Part shown: one piece after another, positions 26,015 through 34,789 of the stretch | How positions within the stretch are numbered: the stretch's first letter is position 1 | Layout of the letters: each line of letters opens with the position of its first letter | Translations under genes and position numbers: made by a program | Source: Egaibacter danicus | Lineage (GTDB): Bacteria > Pseudomonadota > Gammaproteobacteria > Burkholderiales > Burkholderiaceae_C | Length of the DNA stretch: 64,000 bases | Assembly (NCBI GenBank): GCA_016707075.1 | Contig: JADJII010000011.1 | Span: forward strand, 96,404-160,403 | Reading direction: 5' to 3' | The notes under the pieces: generated by a model | Told to the model about the DNA's origin: nothing | Databases searched by the model: none | What the model saw: only the letters and a program-made list of their open reading frames with translations

Positions 26015-26623
26015 TTACTTGATCAGGCCCTCCGCCTTCATCGCCGCGATCACGGCCGGGCGGGCACCCACGCGCTCGCGGTAGGCCAGCAGGTTGGTAA
26101 ACGGTGTCAGGTCCACACCGACGCGGCTGGCCCAGTTGGTCACGGTGAACAGGTAGCCGTCGGCCACGGTGAAGGTGTCGCCCATCAGGTATTGCTTGCC
26201 GGCCAGCTCGCCGTTCACCCATTTCAGGCGGTTTTGCAGCTTGTCCATCGAACCGGTTTTGGTCTCGGCGGGTGTGGCGGGCGAAAACAGTGGCGAAAAC
26301 GTCTTGTGCAGCTCGGTGCCGATGAAGGTCAGCCACTCCTGTAGTTTGTAGCGCTCATAGGTGCCGTTGGCGGGTGCCAGGCTTTTGCCGGGCACCTGGT
26401 CGGCGATGTATTGCACGATGGCCGGGCCTTCGTGCAGGCTCTTGCCGTTGTCCAGCGTGAGGTAAGGCACATAACCCAGCGGGTTGATGGTGTAGTAATC
26501 CGTGCCGTCGGCCAGCTGGTGGGTCTTGGTGGGGGCGGCGATGGCTTCAAACGGCAGGCCGGCCTCGTGCATGGCGATGTGGGCGGACAGGGAACAGGCG
26601 CCGGGGGAGTAATAGAGTTTCAT
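26015..26623 (-). CDS. glutathione S-transferase family protein
   Basis: This 202-residue protein has the N-terminal thioredoxin-like domain MKLYYSPGACSLSAHIAMHEAG with the beta-class SPGACSL motif (Ser/Cys active-site region), the cis-Pro loop GYVPYLTLDNG and the glutathione-binding LHEGPAIVQYIAD. The helical C-terminal domain has TVADGYLFTVTNW. It resembles bacterial beta-class GSTs, which conjugate or reduce substrates with glutathione. The ATG at 26623 is the family start. Confidence 0.9.
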   Translation of the reverse strand: MKLYYSPGACSLSAHIAMHEAGLPFEAIAAPTKTHQLADGTDYYTINPLGYVPYLTLDNGKSLHEGPAIVQYIADQVPGKSLAPANGTYERYKLQEWLTFIGTELHKTFSPLFSPATPAETKTGSMDKLQNRLKWVNGELAGKQYLMGDTFTVADGYLFTVTNWASRVGVDLTPFTNLLAYRERVGARPAVIAAMKAEGLIK

Positions 26624-26708
26624 GGAGTTGTCTCTTTTGAGTGTGCAGGGAAAAATACAGAATGAAAAATGCGGGAACACGGGTGTGTCATCCGGGCAGA
26701 ATGGTGCC

Positions 26709-28016
26709 ATGAAACGATTTTTCTTGTGGGCGGCGATCATTTTGGCGAGCCTGGTGCTGCTGGTGCTGGCCGCGGCGTATGGCTTGCGGCACTGGATTGG
26801 CACGGAAGACTTTCGCACGCGCGTGCAGGCTCAGGCCAGCGCTGCGCTGGGCGTGCCGGTGAAACTGGCCGGGCTGGACGTGACCGTGTGGCCGCTGCCC
26901 GCGGTGGTGGTGCTGGGCGCCGAGGTGCAGACCCGGCCCGTGCTGGCGCTGGAGCGCCTCGAAGTGCGCCCCGCCCTGACCGGCCTGATGGCCGGGCGGC
27001 TGGAGGTGGCCACTGTGCTGGTGCGCAAGGCCACGATACCGCAGACGGCGGTGGAAGGCCTGGCCGCTTTGCTACAAAAGAAAGAGCGCTCTACGCAGGG
27101 TGGAAAAGGGCCAGAGGCTGAAGCAGCATCCAAAATGTCGCTGATTCCGCAAAACGTGGTGCTGGACGACGTGACCTGGGTGAACGCCAAAGGCGTGGCC
27201 TCCACCATCAACGCCAAGGCCGGTTTGGGCTCTGACGGCTTCCCGGATGACGTGTCGGTGGACGTGGTCAAGGGCCAGTATCAGGGCACGAAGCTGCGCG
27301 TGGATCGGGGCAGCGACGGCTGGAACGTGGTGATCAATCTGGGCGGCGGCACCATCAAGGGCCCGATCCAGCTGACACCCGCCGCGCAGGCGGGCGCGCC
27401 CTTCAGCCTGAAAGGTCAGCTGGAAACGCGCGACGTGGAAATGGCCGCCCTGCTGGCCACGGCATCCGGCGCCAGCCCCTTGAGCGGTCGGCTGGAGGCC
27501 AGCACCACGCTGTCGGCCAAAGCGGCGAATCTGGGGGCGCTGGCTGACGCCGTGCAGACGCAAAGCAAATTCACCGTGCAGGACGCCGTGGTGCGCGGCA
27601 TCGATCTGGCCAAGGCGGTGCAAACCGTGGGCCTGAACCGGGGCGGCGAAACCCGGCTGGACACGCTGGCCGGCCAGGTGAACACGCAGGGCCGCGCGGC
27701 GCAGCTCGTCAACATGGTGGCCAGCTCGGGCGTGCTGAGCGCCACAGGCAACGTCAACGTCTCGCCCAACAAAGCCCTGAGTGGCCGCGTGAACGTGAAC
27801 CTGGCCGCGGGTGCATTGGGTAAAAGCATGAGCCAGGCGGTGGGTGTGCCGCTGGTGGTGGGCGGCACGCTGGACGCGCCCGAGGTCACGCTCACCCGCG
27901 CGGCGCTGATTGGCGCGGCCATTGGCACCGCCATCATGCCCGGCGTGGGCACGGGAGCGGGTGCGTCGATGGGCGACAAGGTGGAGAACAGCTTCAAGAA
28001 GCTGTTTGGGAAGTAG
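26709..28016 (+). CDS. AsmA-family-like envelope protein
   Basis: This 435-residue protein has an N-terminal membrane anchor (FFLWAAIILASLVLLVLAAAYGL) and a large periplasmic part with the AsmA layout: RVQAQASAALGVPVKLAGLDVTVWPLPAVV near the N terminus and repeated beta-rich segments (TLAGQVNTQGRAAQL, LSATGNVNVSPNKALSGRVNV) towards the C terminus. AsmA-like proteins bridge the envelope and influence outer-membrane lipid transport. Residues about 120-142 (LLQKKERSTQGGKGPEAEAA) are encoded by a copy of the window's palindromic repeat that fits in frame. The 3' end overlaps the convergent LysR gene by 23 bases. Confidence 0.75.
   Translation: MKRFFLWAAIILASLVLLVLAAAYGLRHWIGTEDFRTRVQAQASAALGVPVKLAGLDVTVWPLPAVVVLGAEVQTRPVLALERLEVRPALTGLMAGRLEVATVLVRKATIPQTAVEGLAALLQKKERSTQGGKGPEAEAASKMSLIPQNVVLDDVTWVNAKGVASTINAKAGLGSDGFPDDVSVDVVKGQYQGTKLRVDRGSDGWNVVINLGGGTIKGPIQLTPAAQAGAPFSLKGQLETRDVEMAALLATASGASPLSGRLEASTTLSAKAANLGALADAVQTQSKFTVQDAVVRGIDLAKAVQTVGLNRGGETRLDTLAGQVNTQGRAAQLVNMVASSGVLSATGNVNVSPNKALSGRVNVNLAAGALGKSMSQAVGVPLVVGGTLDAPEVTLTRAALIGAAIGTAIMPGVGTGAGASMGDKVENSFKKLFGK
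27067..27136 (-). repeat. palindromic repeat copy R11, inside the AsmA-like coding sequence
   Basis: TTGCTACAAAAGAAAGAGC, then CTACGCA, AAGGGCCAGAGGC and CCAAAATG align with the intergenic copies at 58464 and 60753 (GCTACAAAATAAATAGC, TCACGCA, AAGGGCTAGAGCC, TGAAATG) at matching spacing. It is read through in frame. Confidence 0.6.
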
Positions 28017-28896
28017 TAGCGAAATACGCGGCCAGCAGGTCCAGCGTGTGGCGCACCTTGGCGGGCTGTTCGCCGCGCCGGGGCGTGATGGCGTAAACCG
28101 GCAGGTCTGGCAGCCGCCAGCCCGGCAGCACCGCCACCAGACGCCCGTCGGCCAGCGCGCGGCGGTCGTCCTGGCTGACCACCACGCTGATGCCCCAACC
28201 CGCCACGCACAGCGCATGCAGCGCCGTGACCTGCGAGGCCTGCACGCGCCCCTCCATCCGCACGGATTCGGTTTCACCGGCGGGGCCGATCAACTCCAGC
28301 GTTTCGGTGCCTGCACTGCCGGGCTTTCCGCCCAGCCAGTCGTGCTGCTGCAAATCCTGCGGGTGCGTGGGCCAGCCGCGCTCGGCCAGGTAAGCGGGCG
28401 ACGCGCACAGTTGCCGCGCCATGCTGCCCAGCTTGCGGGCCACCAGCGACGAGTCGGCCAGCGTGCCCACCCGCAGCGCAATGTCAATCCGCTCGTCAAT
28501 CAGGTCAATCAGCGCGTCGTCCAGCAGCAGGTGCAAACCCAGTTTGGGGTAAGCCCGCAGCGGCGCCAGCGCCGTGGCCAGCAAGCCACCGCAGCCGATG
28601 GGGGCGGCCAGCCGCAGCTCGCCTTCGGGCTCATCGCGCAGGCGCGCCAGCGATTGCTCGGCCGAGCGGGCTGCAGCCACCATGGCGGCGCAACCCGTGT
28701 GGTAGCGCTCGCCCGCTTCGGTGAGGGTGAGGCGCCGCGTTGAGCGGTGTAGCAAAGCCAGCCCCAGCGACAGCTCCAGCTGCCGCAAATGCTGGCTCAC
28801 GGCAGACGGCGTCATGCCGAGGTGGCGTGCGGCAGCGGTTAACGAGCCCGCGGCCACCACCTCGGCAAAAACCGCCATGCGTTTGAGTTGGTCCAT
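27994..28896 (-). CDS. LysR family transcriptional regulator
   Basis: This 300-residue protein has a helix-turn-helix at about 1-60 (MAVFAEVVAAGSLTAAARHLGMTPSAVSQHLRQLE) and a periplasmic-binding-like effector domain (LRLAAPIGCGG, DERIDIALRVGTLADSSLVARKL, WGISVVVSQDDRRALADGRLV). It is divergent from the NAD(P)-binding protein at 29013, which it probably regulates; the 116-base gap contains palindromic operator candidates. Confidence 0.9.
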   Translation of the reverse strand: MDQLKRMAVFAEVVAAGSLTAAARHLGMTPSAVSQHLRQLELSLGLALLHRSTRRLTLTEAGERYHTGCAAMVAAARSAEQSLARLRDEPEGELRLAAPIGCGGLLATALAPLRAYPKLGLHLLLDDALIDLIDERIDIALRVGTLADSSLVARKLGSMARQLCASPAYLAERGWPTHPQDLQQHDWLGGKPGSAGTETLELIGPAGETESVRMEGRVQASQVTALHALCVAGWGISVVVSQDDRRALADGRLVAVLPGWRLPDLPVYAITPRRGEQPAKVRHTLDLLAAYFATTSQTAS

Positions 28897-28925
28897 GGGT
28901 TTTTGGTCTTATTGATTAGTAATGC

Positions 28926-28942
28926 TTCACATTGATAGTGAA
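28926..28942. promoter_or_regulatory. LysR-type operator candidate
   Basis: TTCACATTGATAGTGAA is a perfect TTCAC-N7-GTGAA dyad containing a T-N11-A core, centred in the gap between lysR and the NAD(P)-binding gene. A second, weaker half (TTCAGATGATTGTGAA) lies about 15 bases downstream towards 29013. Confidence 0.5.
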
Positions 28943-29012
28943 TTAAGCCATCTATTCAGATGATTGTGAAGTGTTCAGACTAGAGGCTTCTTTCATCAAC
29001 AGGAGTTTTTCC

Positions 29013-29669
29013 ATGAAGATCGCACTGATTGGCGCCACCGGTTTTGTGGGCGCACCCGTTTTGTCCGAGCTACTGAGCCGCGGCCACACCGTCACCGTGC
29101 TGGCCCGCAACCCGTCCAAACTGGCGGCCCAATCGGAGTTGAATCCGGGGCTGACCGTGGTGGCCGCCGACGCGCTGGATGCCACGCAGGTGGCCAAAGC
29201 CGTGGCGGGGCATGACGCGGTGATCAGCGCCTACAACCCCGGCTGGAGCGAGCCCAAGATTCACGATCTTTTCCTGCAAGGCAGCCAGGCCATTCTGGAC
29301 GGCGTCAAACAATCAGGCGTGAAGCGCGTGCTGGTGGTGGGCGGCGCGGGCAGCCTGTATGTGGCGCCGGGCCTGCAACTGGTGGACACGCCGCCATTCC
29401 CCGCTGAATACAAACAGGGTGCGCTGGCGGCGCGTGAGCTGCTGAACCGCATCAAACTGGAGAACACGCTGGAGTGGAGCTTTCTCTCGCCCCCCATTGG
29501 CCTGGCGCCAGGTGAGCGCACCGGGCAGTACCGCGTGGGCGCGGACGACCTGCTGCCCGGCCAGGGCGACCAGCCCGCCGGTATCTCGGTGGCCGACCTG
29601 GCCGTGGCCATCGTCGATGAAATGGAGAAGGCGCAGCACGTGCGGCGGCGGTTCACCGTGGCGAATTGA
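29013..29669 (+). CDS. NAD(P)-binding short-chain/NmrA-like oxidoreductase
   Basis: This 218-residue Rossmann-fold protein has the dinucleotide motif GATGFVGAPVLSELLSRGH (G-x-x-G-x-x-G) at about 7-25, then LARNPSKL, DAVISAYNPG and VKRVLVVGGAGSLYV. The family is close to NmrA/YwnB-like atypical SDRs and lacks a clear Tyr-x-x-x-Lys catalytic pair, so it may be a redox-sensing or epimerase-like protein. AGGAG precedes the ATG at 29013. It is a likely target of the divergent LysR regulator, with a kinase-like gene 15 bases downstream. Confidence 0.85.
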   Translation: MKIALIGATGFVGAPVLSELLSRGHTVTVLARNPSKLAAQSELNPGLTVVAADALDATQVAKAVAGHDAVISAYNPGWSEPKIHDLFLQGSQAILDGVKQSGVKRVLVVGGAGSLYVAPGLQLVDTPPFPAEYKQGALAARELLNRIKLENTLEWSFLSPPIGLAPGERTGQYRVGADDLLPGQGDQPAGISVADLAVAIVDEMEKAQHVRRRFTVAN

Positions 29670-29684
29670 TGATAAAAAGGGGCT

Positions 29685-30587
29685 GTGACGAACGAGAGCC
29701 CCCCCGAAGACCCCCACGAACAACGCATCGCGCAGCTGCCCTGCTGGCCCGGCCAGGTGACGGTGTCGCCGCTGAGTGGCGGCATGACCAACCACAACTA
29801 CCGCGTGACCACCCGCGGTGGCGACGACTATGTGGTGCGCATCGGCCGCGACCTGCCCGAGCACGGCGTGATGCGCTTCAACGAGCTGGCGGCCGCACGC
29901 GCCGCGCACGCGGCAGGCATCTCGCCCGAGGTGGTGTTTGCCGCAGACGGCGTGCTGGTCAGCCGGTTCATCCACGGCCGCACGCTGACCGACGCCGACG
30001 TGCGCCGCCCGCAGATGCTGGCCCCGCTGATCGACCTGGTGCGCCGCTGCCACCGCGACATACCCCAACACCTGCGTGGCCCGGCGCTGACGTTTTGGGT
30101 GTTTCAGGTGATTCGCAACTACGCCGCCGTGCTGCGCGAGGCGCCAGTGAACCCGCTGGCCAGCCGCATGGCGGAACTGATGACCATGGCGCAGCAACTG
30201 GAGCAGGCCATCGGCCCGATTGACCTGGTCTTCGGCCACAACGACCTGCTGGCCGCCAACTTCATGGAGGACGGCGACGACGGCCAGCGCCTGTGGCTGA
30301 TCGACTGGGACTACGCGGGTTTCAACAGCCCGCTGTTTGACCTGGCCAACCTGTCGTCGAACAACGGGTTTTCTGCGGAGCAGGATGAAGACTTGCTGGC
30401 CAGCTATTTCGGCGTGACTGCGGATGATCAGAGACGGCGTGCGTTTGCCGCGATGAAATGTGCGTCGCTGCTGCGCGAGGTGATGTGGGGCGCGGTGCAG
30501 CAAGTGAAGTCGGCGATTGATTTTGACTACGCGGCGTATACGGCGGGGTATCTGGCGCGGCTGGATGGTGAAAACACATCATTTTAG
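29685..30587 (+). CDS. choline/aminoglycoside kinase-like phosphotransferase
   Basis: This 300-residue protein of the APH/choline-kinase fold begins with GTG. N-lobe: PLSGGMTNHNYRVTTRGGDDYVVRIGR, where GGMTN..Y is the nucleotide loop. C-lobe: LVFGHNDLLAANFM with the catalytic Asp, and LWLIDWDYAGFNSPLFDLANL with the metal-binding Asp. This pattern is closest to bacterial choline or thiamine kinase-like proteins (LicA type). The substrate cannot be set from sequence. It follows the NAD(P)-binding gene closely. Its TAG stop is the first codon of a palindromic repeat copy. Confidence 0.8.
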   Translation: MTNESPPEDPHEQRIAQLPCWPGQVTVSPLSGGMTNHNYRVTTRGGDDYVVRIGRDLPEHGVMRFNELAAARAAHAAGISPEVVFAADGVLVSRFIHGRTLTDADVRRPQMLAPLIDLVRRCHRDIPQHLRGPALTFWVFQVIRNYAAVLREAPVNPLASRMAELMTMAQQLEQAIGPIDLVFGHNDLLAANFMEDGDDGQRLWLIDWDYAGFNSPLFDLANLSSNNGFSAEQDEDLLASYFGVTADDQRRRAFAAMKCASLLREVMWGAVQQVKSAIDFDYAAYTAGYLARLDGENTSF

Positions 30588-30650
30588 GTGCCAAATTGGC
30601 CTCTAGCCCTCGTGGGGTATGCGTGAATAGCTATTAAATGTGTAGCAAAT
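30587..30650 (+). repeat. palindromic intergenic repeat, copy R3
   Basis: GGTGCCAAATTGGCCTCTAGCC, then GGTATGCGTGAATAGCTATTAAATGTGTAGCAAA. It directly abuts the stop codon of the kinase-like gene. Confidence 0.75.
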
Positions 30651-30756
30651 TCACTTGAGGATGGTGTTAAAGATTCTGCCGCGATAGTGCAAAGAGCAGG
30701 TGCGCTGCCGCACTTGGGCTGTAACCCAATAGACAAGGCAGCTTCAGGAGGATTCC

Positions 30757-30945
30757 GTGCCCAGTTTATGCCGCAAGTTTTGCGGTATACATTACGTCAA
30801 GGGGCACCAATGGAGCCCCTTACCGAAGGCGTCTCGCCTTTCCATACTCCATCGGATTCAGCGAGGAAACAGGCACAGTCTATCAGAGGCCTCAAACCGC
30901 GCCATACCGACATGCTCCAGAGTCGTCCCACCGCGTCAGCCCTGA
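30757..30945 (+). CDS. possible small protein, unrecognised
   Basis: A GTG start sits 5 bases after a textbook AGGAGG (30746-30751) and opens a 62-codon frame rich in Ser, Arg, His and Pro (MPSLCRKFCGIHYVKGH). The translation signal is the best reason to list it; the composition is not protein-like and no family is recognised. The same stretch contains GGGGC..GCCCC and GGCGTCTCGCC hairpins, so it could equally be a structured RNA or nothing. Confidence 0.2.
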   Translation: MPSLCRKFCGIHYVKGHQWSPLPKASRLSILHRIQRGNRHSLSEASNRAIPTCSRVVPPRQP

Positions 30946-31592
30946 TACGGCGCGGCTGACATTGGGCTCACGCCATGTACTGATCCGGGCACGGCTGGAT
31001 GCGTCTTCTTCGGTCGCCAAGTGCCAGTAAGGATAGACCAAAATCAAATCAATCACAAGGCTCGGGGTTGGATTGATCTTATTCTAACTGATGCTGCAAA
31101 GCAATCCTTGGCGTGCTACCCTTCCCCCGCGGGGCGCGCCGCCGGCGCGCGCCAGGCATATAAGATATTGACCGTTGAACTGAGCGCGCCCAGCAGTTAA
31201 AACCCAGGCGCAAATCAACGTGCGCGGTACATGCCCCCCCTCGATGAACGCACACGCAATGGGGTTTAAAAGCCCTCGCCGAACTGCGCCACAGCAAGAC
31301 GGGCAACATTGAGGTGACCACGAAATTGCTCGCTGCTCAATACCGGCGATGAAGTTTGCCGCGCATTCGGAGTTCAACCCGAACAAGGCAGTTCTGCTGT
31401 AGACGGATTGATGCCAATCTGTCGGCGGTCCGATCGCGACCCGCCCCACCACCCCCCGCAGCCAACCCCCCCTGCTTGGCATGCCAGCCTGCCTGCGCCC
31501 CTGAATGGTTCGAGTACCAAACTTTGAGTGCTAACAACGCGCCGCGCCTTTCGTAGTTGTTCACAACGATAAAAGAGCTATTTTCACCAACA
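30946..31592. other. accessory intergenic stretch, no supportable gene
   Basis: About 650 bases with only low-quality frames on both strands. It contains a GC-rich dyad (GCGCGCC-GCC-GGCGCGC near 31135) and a tRNA-like fragment around 31381-31448 that does not fold properly. Composition is patchy compared with flanking genes, as expected of degraded mobile or accessory DNA. Confidence 0.4.
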
Positions 31593-31650
31593 AAATGTGC
31601 CGCTAGCCCCCGTCCAATGTGCATGAGTAGCTATAAGACATGTAGCAATC
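31593..31650 (+). repeat. palindromic intergenic repeat, copy R4
   Basis: AAATGTGCCGCTAGCC, then CCAATGTGCATGAGTAGCTATAAGACATGTAGCAA. Upstream of the GNAT gene. Confidence 0.7.
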
Positions 31651-31713
31651 CGTTTCAAAAGGACTTCATGCCCAGCCTATCCCGCAGCACCCAGACCAAT
31701 CCGTGGAGTCACG

Positions 31714-32196
31714 ATGCGCCGTCTTGCTGAACTGAGCGATCTCGAACCCGTCTTTGCCATTTACATGGATGCGACGGTCGTCCCCTTTCTGGGATACGAC
31801 CCGATGCCCATCGAGGCGTTTCAACCCATCTTTCGCGAACTGGTCGAGAGCCGCTGCTTCTTTGTGTATGAGGTTTCCGGTGAACTGGCCGGCTTCTACA
31901 AGGCATCGCGACATCCCGGGCGGGCGAGCCACGTCGGATACCTGGGCTCACTGGCGGTCGCTCCAAAATTTCAGGGGCACGGCGTGGCTCGCGCCATGGT
32001 CACGCAGGCTATCGAGGCGCTTCGCATCGCCGGTGCCAAGCGGGTCGAATTGACCGTTGAGTCTGACAACGCCCGTGGGCTTGCTTTCTATGAACGGCTC
32101 GGGTTCGAGATCGAAGGAAAGCTGCGAAAATTTTATAAACGGTCGCATGAGGCCGGGTATGTGGATGACTACATCCTGTCCAGGCTTTTTGATTGA
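31714..32196 (+). CDS. GNAT family N-acetyltransferase
   Basis: This 160-residue GCN5-related acetyltransferase has the acetyl-CoA-binding motif LAVAPKFQGHGVARAMVTQAIE (Q-x-x-G-x-G/A) at about 88-110 and GLAFYERLGFEIEGKLRKF in motif B. The substrate is unknown; the C-terminal EGKLRKFYK..YVDDYILSRL resembles the RimI/phosphinothricin-type small-molecule acetyltransferases. GGAG lies 9 bases before the ATG. Confidence 0.85.
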   Translation: MRRLAELSDLEPVFAIYMDATVVPFLGYDPMPIEAFQPIFRELVESRCFFVYEVSGELAGFYKASRHPGRASHVGYLGSLAVAPKFQGHGVARAMVTQAIEALRIAGAKRVELTVESDNARGLAFYERLGFEIEGKLRKFYKRSHEAGYVDDYILSRLFD

Positions 32197-32312
32197 GTGG
32201 CTGATTTCTGATATCCGGTCGTCTCGCACGCACAGAAGAGGTGGCACTGTATGCAAGCTAAATATTTAGTGTTTTTTAGGCAGATCAGCTTCGAGCGGTA
32301 TGAGGAAGCGAA

Positions 32313-32789
32313 ATGAGTCGTGCCACGCCACTGCGAGAAGCCGTTAAGGCATCGTTTTACCCCTTCGCGCTTGAGCGGGGTTTTGTTCGTGAAAAGGCGA
32401 CCTCACTCTTTGTGCCCTTTCGTCGAATTGCTGGAAGCACGGTGCAAGTTTTTGAAATTCAATGGGACAAGTCGCACCGGCCACGTTTTGTCGTGAATTT
32501 CGGCGAGGCGCCGTCTACGGGAATAGAGTTTTTTGGCGAACACGTCAGTGCCGAGCTGCTGAACTCAGCTCAATGCCCGGTGCACGGCCGGTTGCAACGA
32601 TGGCGGGGCGGGACCATGCGCACCTGGTTTCAAGCCAGCAAACCATGGCCTGAGACTATGCGTACGCTGCAATGGGCCTATACACCAGAGGAAGTTGCCG
32701 CTGAGCTGATTGCCAGCTTTGCCGAACTGGAGTCCTGGTGGGAAACCAAACAGGAAGGCCCGCATGTCAATATTTGGCGCAGCAACTGA
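32313..32789 (+). CDS. DUF4304 domain protein
   Basis: This 158-residue soluble protein has the DUF4304-like pattern: an N-terminal helix and strand (LREAVKASFYPFALERGF), VQVFEIQWDKSHRPRFVVNFG and a C-terminal Trp-rich helix (AELIASFAELESWWETKQ). Members of this family are often found near polymorphic-toxin immunity loci, but no toxin is visible here. GAGGAAG precedes the ATG. A bidirectional terminator follows. Confidence 0.65.
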   Translation: MSRATPLREAVKASFYPFALERGFVREKATSLFVPFRRIAGSTVQVFEIQWDKSHRPRFVVNFGEAPSTGIEFFGEHVSAELLNSAQCPVHGRLQRWRGGTMRTWFQASKPWPETMRTLQWAYTPEEVAAELIASFAELESWWETKQEGPHVNIWRSN

Positions 32790-32812
32790 TCTTTTTGAGT
32801 ACCCAATAAAGC

Positions 32813-32840
32813 AAAGGGCGGCCCGAAGACCGCCCTTTTT
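32813..32840. terminator. bidirectional Rho-independent terminator
   Basis: AAGGGCGG and CCGCCCTT form an 8-base stem with an 8-base loop, flanked by A-rich sequence on the left and TTTTT on the right. It separates the convergent DUF4304 and amino-acid permease genes. Confidence 0.85.
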
Positions 32841-32862
32841 ACTTGTCAGCGTAAGCTGAAGC

Positions 32863-34433
32863 TTAACGGCCGGCGCTCAGCGCTTCCTCTTGCGCTGCAA
32901 TGATGGCCTGGCGTTTCGTGATTTCGTCGCCCACCGGTGGGCCTTTGAAGCGGCGGTTTTCCAGGCCAAACCAGATGACGGCCAGGAAGATCAGGAAACC
33001 CAGGGAATAGTAGGTCAGGCCCGGCACGAAGTCGGTCTTGGCTGCGGCATCCGCCGGGATGGACGGCACAAAGGTGTGGCCGGCAATGATGACCACGACG
33101 GTACCGATCATGACAATGATCGCAAACAGTTTGGACAGGCCGCCCAGACGGAAGGGACCAAAGGTCGTCCAGGTTTTCCCTTCAGCGAAGAAGCCTGCCA
33201 TCACGGGCATTCCATAAGAGATGTACAGGTACATGGCGCAGCCGGTGGACAGTGCAGCGAATGCGCCCAGCGGCGTGGTGATGGCGGTGAGAATGGTCGT
33301 CAGGATGGCGGTGGCCCAGATGGCGGCAACCGGCGTGCGGTACTTGGGGCTGACGGACTTCAGCAGACCGGAGAGTGGCAAACCGTCATCGCGGGCAAAA
33401 GCGTACACCATGCGCGAGGTGGACGTCACTGCAGCCAGCGCGCACAGGAAGTTGGAAACCAGCACGCCAACGAGCATCACCTTGCCGAAGAAGGTCGGCA
33501 AGATGGCCGCAATGAACAGGTTGTTGAAGGAAGACCAGCCCGATGCAGCGGCGGCCTTGAGGTCCGGTGTGGCCATGATCATGGCGATGATCAGCACAAA
33601 ACCAAACAGGATGGACCACAGCACCGAGTGCAACATGCCCTTGGGTACGGCGTTGCGTGCATCAACCGTTTCTTCTGACGTGTGTGCCGATGCATCGAAC
33701 CCGGTGATCGTGAACAGCGGGTACAGCAGGCCGATCAACACCGCCATCAGGGGGCTGGATGCCGGCGCCACGCTGCCACCAGGCTCACCGGAGTTGTTCA
33801 CAAAGACAAAGGCCTTGGCCAGATCAATGGAGGGGCGGCCATCAGGAACATGACGATCAGCAAAATGGTGACGACAAAGATCAGGTAACCGGAGAAGTCG
33901 GTCAACAGCGTGGTGAGGCGAATGCCGAAGTGGTTCAGCAGGGCCTGTGCGGCGGTGATGGCACCCACGGCCACGATTTGCGTGGTGAGTGACCAGGTGG
34001 AGACGTCCCAGCCGAGCATGGCGCCGAAGAACAGGTCTTTGGTGATGAGGTAGAGGAACACGTTCACCGCGGGAATCACGAACAGCAGCCCGAGCAGGTT
34101 CACATAGGCTGTGGCCCAGCCCCAGAAGCGCCCGCCGAGGATGGAAGACCAGTGGTACAGACCGCCGGCGGTGGGGTAGGCTGAGGCAATCTGGCCCAGC
34201 GCGGCGGCGACGACCAGCGCGTACGCGCCGCCAATCAGCCAGCCAATGGTGAGGGAAAACGTGCCGCCGGTGGACAGTGCAATCGGGAATGACCCGAAAC
34301 CACCGGACAGGATGCAGATGATGGAGAAGGAAATCGCAAAATTCTGGAACCCGCCCATGCGTCGGTGCAGTTCCTGGGCGTAGCCCATTCCGTGCAGGAC
34401 TTTTTCGTCTTCTGACATGTGTTCATTGGCCAT
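32863..34433 (-). CDS. amino acid permease (APC superfamily), with an apparent frameshift
   Basis: The two parts together give about 522 residues and twelve helices. The N-terminal frame (34433 to about 33840) reads HRRMGGFQNFAISFSIICILSGG and TAGGLYHWSS. The C-terminal frame (about 33840 to 32863) reads FTITGFDASAHTSEETVDARNAVPKGM, SRMVYAFARDDGLPLSGLL and SYGMPVMAGF. These are the hallmarks of the GABA/choline-type permeases of the APC superfamily. A missing C in the CCCC run near 33838-33841 explains the break: frame 1 ends AAPPLIWP, frame 2 continues SIDLAKAFVFVNN. It probably imports an amino acid or amine. Transcribed towards the terminator at 32813. Confidence 0.8.
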
Positions 34434-34789
34434 GCAGTGGTCTCCTCGGTTGTTGTTGAAGTACTGAGCGCGATGGTTGTAAGACTTGCGTCAGGCGCGT
34501 AGCTTCAACGATTACAGGGTTTTCGGCATTAGGGTTTACGTGGGTATTCCGCCGTTTTTGCACCATCTTGGGGGACAGCCCCGGTTTTCAGGCCGGGCTG
34601 GCATGCATTACGCAAGCGGCATGCCAGCCGTCTTCTCTCAAGTGGCGATGCCGGTGCCGGCATCGGCGCTCGAGTTGCGCAGCAGCGGGCCACGCCCCTG
34701 CTGACCGGGGCCGATCAAGGTGCTTTGCTGGCTGATGGGCAGGATGCCTGCTTTCTGTGCGCTCATGGCCACTTCGGCACGCCTGCCCC
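34434..34789. other. intergenic region with a strong inverted repeat
   Basis: The 355 bases upstream of the permease contain GGCTGGCATGC (34596-34606) and its exact complement GCATGCCAGCC (34619-34629) with a 12-base loop, not followed by a T-run, so it looks more like a regulatory or repeat structure than a terminator. A 42-codon minus-strand frame (34768 to 34638) is open but unrecognised. Confidence 0.5.

Noticed and set aside
31133..31153. GC-rich perfect dyad GCGCGCC-GCC-GGCGCGC as a terminator
   Set aside because: There is no T-run on either side and no adjacent gene end.
31381..31448. tRNA-like segment ending in CCA on the plus strand
   Set aside because: It has a T-arm-like GGTCCGATC and ends GCCCCACCA, but the acceptor 5' strand, D-arm and a proper T-stem cannot be paired, so I do not call a tRNA; at most it is a decayed fragment.
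31079..31624. several overlapping minus-strand frames of 80-132 codons
   Set aside because: They overlap one another in different frames, are rich in Arg, Cys and Gly, and have no start signals.
31668..31730. short MPSLSR leader-like frame before the GNAT gene, similar to the start of the frame at 30757
   Set aside because: Only six residues are shared and it ends after about 20 codons; a coincidence is more likely than a leader peptide.
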